Shown piece by piece: positions 45,627-56,914 of a DNA stretch of 64,000 nucleotides (positions are counted from its first letter, which is position 1; the number at the start of each line of letters is the position of its first letter). Source of the DNA: Malania oleifera. Its lineage: Eukaryota; Streptophyta; Magnoliopsida; Santalales; Ximeniaceae. The DNA lies in contig NC_080421.1 in assembly GCF_029873635.1 (NCBI RefSeq), positions 36,622,617 through 36,686,616 on the forward strand, in the 5' to 3' direction. The notes below the pieces were generated by a model, which made no database searches, had not been told where the DNA came from, and saw only the letters and a program-made list of their open reading frames with translations. A program made the position numbers and the translations under genes.

Positions 45627-47856
45627 TGTTGACCTTATTGGTCACGCCCAATTTTGGTAATGACAAATACTCCTATATTTAATGAGTATCTAGTTCATGT
45701 GCAGGTCTATATCAGCAGACACATTGATGGCATGTGAAAGCTCAAAGCTTGAAGACCAGTTCATGTTTTTCAGTTGTAATATATCTCTTCGTGGTCAAAA
45801 TTGGTTTGTAATAGTTATTAGGTTATTTGGTTTGTAATAAGCACACACAACACATGCATGGTTTATCTTGTAAGCTCAAACCAGATACGAACTAAAAGTG
45901 ACCGTAGTATGACCTTAGAATTTTCCCTTCGGTCGACCGACACTAAACTTTTTTGGTGTCTTCAAATTGGACCCCAAATGACTCTATAACACACACATTT
46001 GCACATATGTTTGTTAGACACTTGAATAGGGTTTGTATGTTTTGAAATGGGACAAAAATGCTCACTTGGTGCACTTTCAGTCGACCGAACCAGGCAGGTC
46101 ATTCTGCCCTGGTCGACTGAACCAGACCTGGGTCAACATTTGACAAAGGCCATGGTCGACCGAAACAGGTAGTTCAAAAAGCCTCGGTCGATCGAAACCT
46201 CTCTAGGTCAACTTTTTGACCACCTGGTCGACCGAACCAGAATAGTTCAAAAAGCCTCGGTCGACTGAAACCCTCTCTAGTCAACATTTTGACCATCTGG
46301 TCGATCGAACCAGTTTTATACACCAACTACCTGGTCGATCGAGGGTCCTCAGGAAAATTCCCAACGGTCTGGAAGACCGAACTAGCCAGTTCAAAATGGT
46401 CTGGTTGACCGAACCTCAGAGAAATGGAAAATTGCCTTTGGAAAAGGCCTTCCGGTCTACCGACCACTCAGTTCAAAATTCCCCTGGTCGACCGAACCAT
46501 ATGAGTCCTGGTAGACCAAACTTGTTCTGGTCAATCGGACCTCTCGGGTTGCACCTAATTTTTTATCGTAGTTAAAATTTCTAAATAGGGTTAAGATGTT
46601 TTAAACATTATTAAACTTTTCTCACAATCCCTAATAGGTCCCCAACAGTCAAAAATTCTGGTATGTCTATATATACTCTTTCATTTGGGAGAATTAAGGA
46701 TCGATTAGAAAAAACAAAAATCATATTTCTCTCTCAAGCTAAATACTTTCTACTGCTTATACTATTTCCAAATCCACTCAAACTTACCTTCTTTACTTCT
46801 TTGAATCATTTGTAAGTGTATTAAGTGTGTTCATTTAGAGGTTTGCTCTCTCATTTCATGAGCGCTTGAATCGATTTTCACGAGAGCATAACCTAAGCAT
46901 TCTTAGGAGGCTTTTCCAATAAGCCTTCCCTAAGAAGGCTTGTGGTGAACTTCCGAGTGTTGCATTCTCATTGTAATACCTTTGGAAGTTTGTATTTGTT
47001 TTTGGTTTGCAAAAAAATTTTCAAACTTACTCAAATATATTGTGGAATCTTTATTGAACTATTTGTAAAAAGATATTTGTGTTTGTTACATTAATCTTTG
47101 TGACAATATTTATTCAAGTATATATATCATTTGCTGAATACAAAGATTATCTATTTTGCAATCCAAGCATATACATATTAATGTGATTGAGAAATTCTAC
47201 TGATTGATATTCTTGAGACTTGCTTGGTATTCTATGTGAACACATTTGATTGAAATATTTTGAAATACACAGATTGTTATTGACACTCTCACGTATGCAT
47301 TACACTGATAGAAAATACTTTTGAGAGTTGAACCATCTAGACCAAACTGAGCTTACATTTTAAATCATCTGTGGTGTTTGTGATTGTGCACATTTGGGGT
47401 ACAAATCTGCTTTACGTGAAAGCAGCCTTACATTGTACCTTTTGATTGTATATCTAAGAGATTCCAGGCGAGGCCTAAGGGGGCGGTAATCCAGTCCGGT
47501 AAGGATTGGTGTAAAGGTTGAAGTCAGCCTTGTGTTAATTTGACCTAGTTTGTATAGGTGCTGCTCCACCCGTTTAAGTGAGCAAGTTATTGTGATAATC
47601 CTTTTTCTGGTTAGCCAAGGCGGGGACGTAGGCAATTGGTCGAACCTCGATAACATATCTATGTGTCATCCTTCTTTTTACTGCTTTCTGGTGCTTGTGT
47701 AATTGGTTAAACTGCTTTATTTAATTTCTGATATAACTTGCACTAGATTGACCATAGGATTGTGAACATACTGTTGTTAGGAGGAATACCTAGAGGATAA
47801 ATTTTAAAAATACCAATTCACCCCCCCCCCCTTTTGGGATCACGGTAAAGCTAACA
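45627..47856 (+). mobile_element. Solo LTR inside gypsy gag, TSD 'ggtgc' (subfamily A)
   Basis: Starts 'tgttgaccttattggtcacg' and ends 'gatcacggtaaagctaaca' after a C-run. Flanks 45622-45626 and 47857-47861 are identical (ggtgc), and joining them restores the gag reading 'QKGAET'. The palindrome array lies at 45930-46540 with nearly the same spacing as in 25840-28084. The TATA-like 'ctatatatactc' is at about 46666. Confidence 0.95.
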
Positions 47857-48270
47857 GGTGCAGAAACATCAGAGCGGAGGAAGAGACCCACGCCTCCCAG
47901 TTCCCATACAAATATCAGATAGGGTTCATGGAGGGGAGATAGAGATACTATGGGTTAGAGGCTAGATAGGGATGATCGAGGATGTCAGGGCGATTCGTCA
48001 CGCCCCCACTGTGCTCGGTGTAACCAGAGGCATTGGGGTGAATGTTGGGGCAAGGGTGTTGTGTTCTATTGGTGCGTCAGATATGACCATACATCCCGAG
48101 AGTGTCAGGGACCGTCGAACAATGCACCCACTCTTGATCAGAATTGGAGGAACAATTTGGTGCCTCGTGGCCACCCGACGCGTGTTTACATGCTTGTCCC
48201 AACTGAGACAAACACTACTAGAGGCGCAGGTAATGTGTTTATGTTTAGGATAAGTAATAATTTCATTTAA
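47857..48270 (+). pseudogene. Ty3/gypsy gag, C-terminal part with zinc-knuckle remnant
   Basis: After the solo LTR, 'AETSERRKRPTPP' leads to 'PHCARCNQRHWGECW' and a knuckle-like 'VFYWCVRYDHTSREC' (48058-48102), where the first cysteine and the central glycine are altered. Then 'RVYMLVPTETNTTRGAGN' follows, the usual gag/protease linker of Tekay/Del-type elements. Stops occur near 47920-47970. Coding ends here: protease, RT, RNase H and integrase are all missing. Confidence 0.8.
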
Positions 48271-48387
48271 TTTGAAGTGATGCAAAATTTCACATGTTGA
48301 AGTATATTGAAATGTGTGAAATGTGGTTAGTTAACTTCTAATTTTGTGAAAATGATTGATTAACGAATTTCGAGGACAAAATTTTGT
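48271..48387. other. Remnant before the gypsy polypurine tract
   Basis: The gag end joins almost directly to 'cgaatttcgaggacaaaatt', the phrase that normally stands at the far end of pol in this lineage. A large pol deletion therefore lies between about 48240 and 48360. Confidence 0.65.
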
Positions 48388-48400
48388 AAGGAGGGGAGAA
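48388..48400 (+). other. Polypurine tract of the gypsy element
   Basis: 'aaggaggggagaa' directly precedes the 3' LTR start 'tgtagtaaccc', a standard Tekay/Del-type arrangement. Confidence 0.9.
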
Positions 48401-51400
48401 TGTAGTAACCCAAACCCAAAAAATAAAAGAAAAGGGAAATAAATAAAGGAAAGGAAAAATAAGAAATTGGTGAAGGACAGGACAAAATCGTCGACGGTTT
48501 GGGGAACCCCAAACAAAACTGTCACCAATTTTCTCTTGAAAAGCTCTCAGGATCTTTAGCTTAGGTTTTCCATCAATAGTTTCAGGATGGCTAGAAAAAC
48601 TATCGACGGTGTTAGCTTTGGTGTATTTCCAATAGGGGGGGGGGTGTGAATTCGATATTTAAAATTTCTCTCCTAAGTTCAACTAAGCTAGCAATAGTAT
48701 TACTCAACCTAGGGTCTGTTTATGCAATTATAAACCCAATCATTCACAATAGTAAAATACAAACATTCATATGCTAGAATTTAAAATGTATAAATTAAAA
48801 GCACGCACAAGAAATGTTATCGAGGTTCAACCAAAGTGTCTACATCCCTACCTTGACTCACCAGCACAAGGATTCCACTACAAGCTCACTTCACGAGTGG
48901 AGTGGCACCGGTTACAACCAGGTCAATTAGTGGGGCTAATCTCAACCTACACCTTATCAAGATGATGCACCTAACTTTCCTAATTGGGTCTAAGCCAATC
49001 TGGTACTATTCAACAAGGCTAGTCTCCCTCTTCAGACCCATGCCTGGAATACAACGAATATAAAATTTGTGTACAACCAAATATGCTTCTTACACTAAGC
49101 ATATTTTGCACCAATATAATTAGCATACTACCGAATGATAAGATATGATAAGTTCAATGTAGTTTTGATATCTACTCTCAAAATAATGCAAGAATGGCAA
49201 TCAATTCGTGAGAGTGTATATGTGAGAATCTTTGTGCCAAGATGATGGAATCAATCACAATGCAACAACAAAGATTTTAAACACACTTCAAATATCTTTA
49301 ACAAATATTTTTCTCAAAATAAATCACAGTAGATATTTGAAATCGGTTTGTAAAAATATTATTTCACAAAAAAAAAAAAAAAAAAACGCAATGCGAACTC
49401 TTGAGTATTGCAATGAATATGCAAAACTCAGAAACTCAAGGAAGTTTTCCTATGGAAGACTTATTTACGAAGCCCCCTAGGAGAACTTGAAGCTTACTCT
49501 CCACAAAAAATGAATCTCAATCAAAACATGCAAGAAAGAGTTTAAGCTTAGTGAGATTAACATAAGAAAACTCTTATAAAGAAGTATTTGCAATATGAAT
49601 GAGTAAGATAAGTAGTATATGACTTGAATATGAGATTTTGACTTTTTGAAAATCAGAAGATATTTGCCAATTATAATTTCTAATCATGCTAATTTGTACA
49701 AATGAGGGGGTATATATAGACTTCCCCAAAATTATAACCGTTCGGGACATATATGTCATTTTTTCAAAAGTTTAAGTGAAGTTAATAATATTTAACAGTT
49801 TTTTAACCTCGGTAATTTTGAACAACCCAAGAGGACTGGTCGATCGTTTTGAGAGTTCGGTCGACCGAAGTGCTAAGTTTGGTCGACTAGGGAAAATTTG
49901 AACTATGTGTTCGGTCGACCATTCATAAGGAGATTCCTAAACCTCTGAGGTTCAATCAACCAAAGGTGTTCGGTCGACCAGCCATTATTTGTATTGAAAG
50001 TTTGGTTAACTTGGCGGTTAGGAACACCCCATCTGTCGGTTCAGTTGACTAGAGCGTTACACCTCATTTTTGGCTCGATCGACTGAAGGGTCAAAATGTT
50101 GACCTGGTGAAGGTTCGGTCGACCAAATGCTTCCATGCATTATAGTTCGGTCAACCAAACATGCCTTTTTAGAGCATTTCGGTCCTATTCCCTTTATAAT
50201 GTTGCCTTATACATATGACGATTAATATTAAAATGATAGGGCACATTTTTGTGCAAACATGAGGGTCCTAAGGTCAGTCTAAGTCCTTTGAGCTTATCAA
50301 CCTATCATGCATGTATGCATTGATTATTACAGTCCATTGAGCTTTAATTATTATATACCCGAATAAAAACTGAATTAAAATACAACATATAAAAAATTCA
50401 GGGTCTTTATCCTCTTCAAGTCCATGTGCACCAAATTGGAATCTCTACTTGAACCTGCATATAAACTTATTAACCATTAAATAACACAATATTTGTCATG
50501 ATCAAAACTGGGCATGATCTATGAGGTCAACATACGGTTTTTAGTGGGGACAACTTACTTAAAAATAGATCTTAGGTTATTTTTTTATGAAACTTATTTT
50601 CTCTCTCTCAGCCCTGAATCTCTCTTATCTCTCTCTCTACTTTAAGCCTTTTAGTAGCTCCCGGGTGCGCCACGATCCATTCTTCCTCCTCCCAGCACAT
50701 AGGTCATTGATCCTCGGTAAATTTGAGCGGCGAGGTTTCAAGATTTTGTAAAGTTTTAGGCAAAACTTTGAGGAACATGTAAGGGGAGTAAGATATATTA
50801 GTTTTTATTAATTTTGAATTGGTTAGTTTTGAGTATAAAATTCGTATATTTATAGTATGATTTTGAACAGTTTAGGCATTTGAAAAATGATGCTTTTGAA
50901 TATAATTTATATTTTGGAAAAACCATGTGGCATAAGAATAATTCTTTATAATTAAATGACTGTGAATACTATTCAGTTGGGAATACTGTCTGGTTATGAA
51001 TACTGCTTGTTTGTGAATATTGCTTCTTTGTGGATATTGCTTGATTGAGAACACTGCCTAGTTGGTTGTGAATATTGTGATGAATGTGTTGATGTGCCTG
51101 GATGATTGGTTATATCATTGACGTGTATTGTGATTTATGTAAATTGGGATATAGCGTTGATAATGGTATGAGGAGGTTGTTATATCGTACCTAATATAAA
51201 TCACCATATAACATTGGCAGTGGCATGAGGAGGTCGTTATATGGTCATTTATATAAAGAAGTAAAATGTTGGTAGTGTAATAAGGAGTTCGTTTTACCGA
51301 TTCACTATGAACAGGGTGGTGTGTGTGGAATGGTAACTTGTGTGGTTGTGGTATCTTGTGTGGATATGGACCATGTGTGGGTGTGAATGAAGTGTGTAGA

Positions 51401-52128
51401 ATACCATGTGGATGTGAATGGAATGTATTGTATCTTGTGTGGATGATATATGTGGAATGTGATGGATATTAGAATGTATGTGAATACTGGTATGTGAATT
51501 TAAATGCATGAATATTTATGGTAAAGTAAAACTCTCCACCCCGATTGCTTACTGAGTAAGGTGAGTGCCCTGATTAGTATCAGTTGTACTCGCACCTAAA
51601 TTAAAGGGTAAGGTTACAAACGGTATCAGAGCAGAAGAAAGGTACATGTATGGATGTGTAATCTTCCCTATCCTCGGAAACTTTCGATATTAATATTGGT
51701 TATGCTTGTATGAGTACAGTCTGTATGTACCTTTCCAGTTGTTGTTGATTAATTAATGAATATATTTTGTATCTTTGCCACACACTATTATAGTTTACTT
51801 CTTCCTTACTAAGAGGTGTCTCACCCCAGCGTATTATTATCATTTTCAGGTCCTTCAAGTGATCGATCTTAGAAGGCTCCAGGGGCAGGGTTAGTTTTTG
51901 GTAATTTTGAGTGGTGGGAAGAATAGTTATATGTACAGTTTATGTTTTTATATTTCTCTGGTGATGTAATATGGAAAATTTGTTATACTCCTTTTTGGGT
52001 TGTAAATATATAGTACTCTAGTATTTCTTTTGAACTTGTTTAATTATTTTCGTTGTGTGAATGGTATCAGAGACATGTGAATGGTCTTATCACACCTGAG
52101 CCCCACCTGGCGGGTTCGGAGCGTGACA
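48401..52128 (+). repeat. 3' LTR of the gypsy element, split by an inverted solo LTR
   Basis: It begins 'tgtagtaacccaaaccc' after the polypurine tract and ends 'cgggttcggagcgtgaca' at 52128. The part 50801-52128 matches the 5' LTR. An inverted copia solo LTR (48610-50532) lies within; without it the LTR is about 1.8 kb. The internal region holds word repeats such as 'tgtgtggatatg' and 'gtggatgtgaatg' (51300-51480). Confidence 0.9.
48610..50532 (-). mobile_element. Inverted solo copia LTR within the gypsy 3' LTR (subfamily A)
   Basis: On the plus strand it reads 'tgttagctttggtgtatttc' with a G-run at its left end and 'catgatctatgaggtcaaca' at its right end, the reverse complement of the family ends. 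Flanks gacgg (48605-48609) and tacgg (50533-50537) differ at one base. It includes the palindrome array at about 49840-50165. Confidence 0.9.
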
Positions 52129-52177
52129 AGAGAAGAGAGAGTGACTAGCTAATAGACACAAAGGGTTGGTTCTTAAA

Positions 52178-52276
<99 letters not shown>

Positions 52277-52383
52277 GTATTAGATTCATTTAAGAATTGT
52301 TTAATTGGCAATATTTGAGTCAAAAGGCGTGACAAGAGAAGAGAGAGTGACTAGCTAATAGACACAAAGGGTTGATTCTTAAA

Positions 52384-52449
<66 letters not shown>

Positions 52450-52500
52450 GTATTAGCTTCATTTAAGAATTGTTTAATTGGCAATATTTGAGTCAAAAGG
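52122..52500. repeat. Tandem duplication with GA microsatellites, spanning the gypsy LTR end
   Basis: A unit starting 'cgtgacaagagaagagagag' at 52122 is repeated from 52328. Each unit has a (GA)n block (about 52180-52274 and 52386-52447), then 'ttggtattag' and 'aagaattgtttaattggcaa', and ends 'gagtcaaaagg'. The repeated unit contains the last seven bases of the gypsy LTR, so the duplication happened after the gypsy insertion. Confidence 0.9.
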
Positions 52501-52662
52501 TGTGAAGATAATTTTAGCTAATAGCATGTAAGAGCATTGGACATCTACTGTTTAAAAAATTGGCAACCAATTAAATATTTTAAAATACTAAAAAAAATTA
52601 GGTTTAGCATTTGGAAGCTCATGAGGGATCGCTGATCTCTTTTAATATTGTAGTATAGATAC

Positions 52663-52932
52663 TATTAGATTATCACTTTACCTAAAAGTTTAAGCTATTA
52701 GGTTGTGGGCCAACAATGTATATCAAGCTTTAACACTCCCCCGCACGTGCAGCCCGATAGCACGTGGAGAGATAAATAGATGACAAATAATGTCACAAAA
52801 TAAAGACGGGCGACAAGATTAGAACCGAGGACCTCCTGGTAACCAAAGCTCTGATACCATGTTAGATTACCACTTTACCTAAAAACTTAAGATATTAGGT
52901 TGTAGGCCAACAACGTATATCAAGCTTTAACA
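52663..52932 (-). mobile_element. Second TRIM, 270 bp with 73-bp LTRs, TSD 'gatac'
   Basis: LTRs 52663-52735 and 52860-52932 share 'cactttacctaaaa', 'ggccaacaa', 'gtatatcaagctttaaca' and differ at few positions. On the minus strand, TGGTATCAGAGC (52848-52859) directly follows one LTR and the purine-rich 'gcacgtgcgggggag' precedes the other. Flanks 52658-52662 and 52933-52937 are identical (gatac). The interior is 124 bp with no coding. The left terminal TG has become TA. It is among the smallest arrangements still recognisable as an LTR element. Confidence 0.9.
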
Positions 52933-52937
52933 GATAC

Positions 52938-54715
52938 TGGTAAGTAATAATTTAGTAATAAGGTATAGCTGACATTTCTCATTCAACAACTTGAATAAAT
53001 TACACACTTATCTTGTTGGTAGTGTTAAAGGCCACTTTTTTTTAAAAAAACTAACGTAATTTTTTTTAATAGTAAAACAAAGGTTGAAAATATTTAGTAA
53101 AATACCATTTAAGCTTTTGAAATATTGATTTATAAAATTTTCGAAGCTCTTTAAAATTTATAATTTTGAAACCTTTCGAGGGAAAAATACTTATTTTTCT
53201 AAGCAAAGAGTTAAAATTTTTTAAAGGCTCAAGTCAAAAGTGTCAGTAAATCACTGCAAAATTATTTCGTAGCCAGACTATTTTGGCAGGAAATAAAAAA
53301 TGGAAAAAAATAAAAATAAAAGAAGGGGTTGAAAAGTAGGAAAAAAAGAAGAAGAAAAAGAGTAGATTATGATCACCATCATTTGAAAAAGGAGTTGAAA
53401 TAGAAGCATGATTTGTCACTTAGAATTGCAAAAAATTACAGACTTGTAACTCTTGAACCATGTGGCAGGCATGGTGCATATGAGGGACTTGTACTCTATA
53501 GCCTTTTTCCCAATCAATGCATTCCAAGTATGCCCAAAATGATCATGGGTTTGCATTGAAAAAGATTGCTTCAAAACTTCATTTCCCACTGATTTAGATG
53601 AATTAGTAACAAAATAATGAATGTAGTAGAATTGAATAAATGTAATAATATTATGTTCATTCTTCTTTCCTCTTGCATGTGCTGTTTTCCTATTTTATCT
53701 AATTTATCGATCACATTGAAAGGAAAAAATTTAATTTCTTTCTCTCACTTTCTTTTTAATCTCATTGACTTTCTATCACTCCACTTTTTCTTTTGGTGAT
53801 TTTTCAATGCCTATTTTATACCAATTAGAGCTACAATGATTTTTTCCTCCATTGCAACCTTGTGCGCAAAAAACAAAAAAGACGCTTTGTATAGTATTGT
53901 CCTTATGAAACATATTGTAATATTATGCTTACACATGTTTCTACTATCAATCACATAGATTTATTTGGTTTGGCAATGTGCCCTTGTACTTACAAAGCCT
54001 TTATGAAGCCTTCTCTACAATGTCAATGAAAACATTTTTTATATTTTAGTCTTCGTTTATAGGCATCATTATATGCACGCATGCGAACATTTTTTTTCTA
54101 AATTATTTTTTTTTTGTTTTTTCTTAAAGAAATAATTGTATAGAAACTGATTAGAAGGTGATAAATATATATGCTTGATTGATTGAAGAACAGTTATAGT
54201 TAATCATGAGGACATTTTGGGCTGGTTGTAAAAATAGTTGTAAGGTGATTTGGAGTAATTATGGATAGTTATTGGAGTATTTTAAGTAATTTAAAAATTA
54301 CGCGAAAAAAAATAAATCTTCCTTATGCTATTATATACATAAACACCCATATGCATGCGAGGAGAGCTTCACAAGAGTCCTCTTGTATCTCATAAAAGAC
54401 TATAAAAACCTTTAAACTCAGTTGTCCTCGTGAAATCTTTACTTATTAGCAATCTTCAAAGTAAATGAGTTAACTTCTGTGATCTTTAACCTCGACTCAA
54501 CTCATATCTCTAACCACCGTAGAATTTTTTTTTTTTTACTTTATTTTTTGTAGCGGTAGAGATTATGACTGATTGCATCATATTTTGCCCAAAGATCAGA
54601 GATAAAAATATTATTGATACACTTTAGGCCACATCAAATAAGAGTGCTGCACCAGAATCAATAAAACCAGACGCTGCAATATATACGTATTAAAATTTAA
54701 TCATTATACATTTCA
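52938..54715. other. Host intergenic DNA, no convincing gene
   Basis: AT-rich DNA with poly-T and poly-A runs downstream of the PHT1 gene. A small open piece at about 54629-54688 ('ATSNKSAAPESIKPDAAIY') lies between 'tttag' and 'gtat' signals but is not in phase with the next exon-like piece. No element ends were recognised. Confidence 0.45.
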
Positions 54716-54716
54716 G

Positions 54717-54829
54717 TGGCCTCATCTGCAGAGGAAACAGCAGAGAATGAAATGAAACAACCTAAAAATGGCTCTTACGTTCATCAAATCCAGAGCAAAT
54801 ACAAGGATACTCAAAAGAAACTACGACAG
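54717..54829 (+). other. Exon-like open segment with splice-site-like ends, origin unknown
   Basis: Between 'catttcag' (acceptor AG at 54715-54716) and 'gtacga' (donor GT at 54830-54831) the frame reads 'ASSAEETAENEMKQPKNGSY' and then 'VHQIQSKYKDTQKKLRQ', a hydrophilic helix-like sequence. It is opposite the likely 3' UTR of the PHT1 gene. It could be a leftover exon of a neighbouring plus-strand gene or chance. I do not recognise the protein. Confidence 0.25.
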
Positions 54830-54940
54830 GTACGATATAAAACAAAAAGAAAAACAACAAAAAAACAGACATTAGATCTTTCTTGTAGAGAATTGAACGT
54901 GGGCCTTAAAGATTGAATCTGCTCTGCTCTGCAACCAAAC

Positions 54941-56563
54941 TTAGAAAACAGGGGCTGTCCTATTGTGAGATGAACTCCCCAACTCCACCCCAGCACCTTC
55001 ATCCTCCTCTTGCTCACCTGAAATCTCCTCCAAGGATCTTCCATTCGGCTCTGGCACCAAGAAAGTGAACAACATGCCCATAAAATTGATCACACCCAAC
55101 ACAATTAGTGAATTCCTCACCCCAATTCCTGCAGGGTACCCAGCATCCGCTTTGGCCTTGTCCTGGTTCTGTGCCAAGTACAGGAACCCAAATGCACCCA
55201 CCATTGCTCCCGCCTTCCCGGACGCCGCCGACAACCCGTGGCAAGTGGAACGCAGCCTCGCCGGGAAAATCTCCGCTGGCACCACAAATGTTGTGGCATT
55301 GGGTCCAAAGTTCGCGAAGAAGAAAGTCAGTGAGTACATTATCACAAACCCAATTCTGTGGTCCTTGTGAGTCCAATGATCATAGGGAATTGCCAATGCA
55401 AACATGAAAACCGTCATGAAGAAGAATCCCATCAACTGGATGGCAAACCTTCCAATTTTGTCTATGAAAGCAACCGTGAACCAGTAACCAGGGACAGTAC
55501 TGCATAGAGCGATAAGGGTCTGTGCCCTTGCAATTCTATAAACCTCCTCAATCGCATTCATCGTGCTCGCCGAAGGGATCCATCCAATTGCGCTGAAAAT
55601 GTCTTTCTGGAACAGGTTTTGACTGTAAAATGCAATGTCCAGCAAGAACCAGGTGCTTGTAGTTCCCAGCAAGTGCATGCCATGTCGGCAAAGGAACTTC
55701 TTGGACAGCAATCCGTAGGCATTGGCTTGCTTGTCGGCTGCGTTCTCCACCTTGTGGGACTGTGCCTCGATCTCCACCTGCAAAACCTTCGACATATCGG
55801 ACGCAGCCTGCTTCGCGTTCTTGGCGACGAGGGCGGTGTACCGAGCAGTTTCGGGCATCTTCATCCGCCAGTAGTAAGTGAGCGCAGCCGGGAGGGCTCC
55901 CATCATCACAATTATGCGCCAAACATAGTCCGCCTGCGGGACGGTGGACGCCGCCGCATCGACCTCATATGCCGGGGCAGGGAACCGGGCCTTAAATGCT
56001 GCCGAGATTAAAATGGCGAACACTCCGCCGGCCATGATCCCAAAGCCTTGCATTGCGAAGACCGCAGCGATGAACGCCCCGCGAGTCTTCTTGTTGGCGT
56101 ACTCCGACATGATGGTAGCGGAAAGAGGGTAGTCGCCGCCGATGCCAAACCCAAGCCAGAAGCGGAAGAAGCAGAGGCTAGTCATCACGGTTTTGGGGTC
56201 CCTTCCGAAGGAGAGACCAGAGGCGACGGAGCAAATCACCATGAGCATAAGGGTCATGCCATAAACCTTCTTCCGCCCCATTTTGTCTCCAAGCCAGCCA
56301 AAGAAGAGCTGCCCCGAGAGGGTGCCACAGAAGGCGACACCGTTGACGGCGGCGGACACATTGGGAGGCAGGATGCCGGGCTTGGCCGCTCCGTTGACGT
56401 GGTAATAGATGCGGCCGAGCATTTTGGTGACGAGGGAAATGCAGAAGAGGTCGTAAGCGTCGGTGAAGAAGCCCATGCCGGCGATCACGATCGCCGTAAA
56501 ATGGTACCATTGGGTTTTGGCGACGTCCAGGGCACTCAGCACCTCTAATTGTTCCTTGCCCAT
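54941..56563 (-). CDS. PHT1: High-affinity phosphate transporter, PHT1 family (540 aa)
   Basis: A proton-coupled inorganic phosphate importer of the major facilitator superfamily, expected at the plasma membrane with 12 membrane spans. I chose ATG 56563 because '[20 protein letters not shown]' is the conserved PHT1 N-terminus; the frame is open 40 codons further but that part is not family-like. Visible: 'FFTDAYDLF' with Asp35 and Asp38, MFS motif '[14 protein letters not shown]' (89-102), signature '[13 protein letters not shown]' (142-154), the charged central loop (about 233-292), '[11 protein letters not shown]' with Asp309 and Tyr313, '[16 protein letters not shown]' (419-434) and an acidic tail. 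The serine in 'LEEISGE' (515) aligns in context with a phosphorylated serine known in Arabidopsis PHT1;1. Length is normal, there is no stop or frameshift, and the CDS is intronless and GC-richer than its surroundings. The paralogue number cannot be assigned. Confidence 0.95.
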   Translation of the reverse strand: MGKEQLEVLSALDVAKTQWYHFTAIVIAGMGFFTDAYDLFCISLVTKMLGRIYYHVNGAAKPGILPPNVSAAVNGVAFCGTLSGQLFFGWLGDKMGRKKVYGMTLMLMVICSVASGLSFGRDPKTVMTSLCFFRFWLGFGIGGDYPLSATIMSEYANKKTRGAFIAAVFAMQGFGIMAGGVFAILISAAFKARFPAPAYEVDAAASTVPQADYVWRIIVMMGALPAALTYYWRMKMPETARYTALVAKNAKQAASDMSKVLQVEIEAQSHKVENAADKQANAYGLLSKKFLCRHGMHLLGTTSTWFLLDIAFYSQNLFQKDIFSAIGWIPSASTMNAIEEVYRIARAQTLIALCSTVPGYWFTVAFIDKIGRFAIQLMGFFFMTVFMFALAIPYDHWTHKDHRIGFVIMYSLTFFFANFGPNATTFVVPAEIFPARLRSTCHGLSAASGKAGAMVGAFGFLYLAQNQDKAKADAGYPAGIGVRNSLIVLGVINFMGMLFTFLVPEPNGRSLEEISGEQEEDEGAGVELGSSSHNRTAPVF

Positions 56564-56760
56564 GGTGTTTGGGAATTGGGATTGGATGAACTTCCTCACA
56601 ACCCCTCTCCCTCTTTCTACTCTTGTATCTGCAACAATTGAATGTACGTGGCTTGTTTTGTTTCCCTGCCTGGCCTGTTTCAAGCGTTACTGAATTTATA
56701 GGAACTATGAGTTATGTAAATTTACGCCTAAACCCCTCTAAGACTATATAATTTCAGACA
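56564..56760 (-). promoter_or_regulatory. PHT1 5' UTR and core promoter candidates
   Basis: On the minus strand TATAAAT (56694-56700) lies 131 bases upstream of the ATG and ATTATATA (56745-56752) lies about 185 upstream; either could be the TATA box. Between them and the ATG, 'caattgttgcag' (AG at 56629-56630) looks like a splice acceptor; some PHT1 genes carry an intron in the 5' UTR, so the transcription start could be further away. RNA evidence would decide. Confidence 0.45.
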
Positions 56761-56914
56761 TAATTAATTGGATTTGGGGCAAAGGGGGTTTCCATTTGTG
56801 ATCATGGGGTCAGCTCTTTTACTGATATGCAATCGGTATCTCAAGGTTAAAATTAAAATTATATTAGGTACTGAGCAGTTTCGAATATGTCTCAGTATTA
56901 CTTTAAATCTCGAT

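Noticed and set aside
53617..53799. Hydrophobic 60-codon frame near the transporter
   Set aside because: T-rich sequence gives Phe/Leu/Ser by composition; no start context, splice signals or homology recognised.
55065..56548. Several open frames antisense or out of frame to the transporter, up to 166 codons
   Set aside because: Shadows of the GC-rich PHT1 coding sequence; no domain sense.
56564..56683. Forty-codon N-terminal extension of PHT1
   Set aside because: The family start is at MGKEQLEV; the extension is basic, not family-like, and probably 5' UTR or includes intron sequence.
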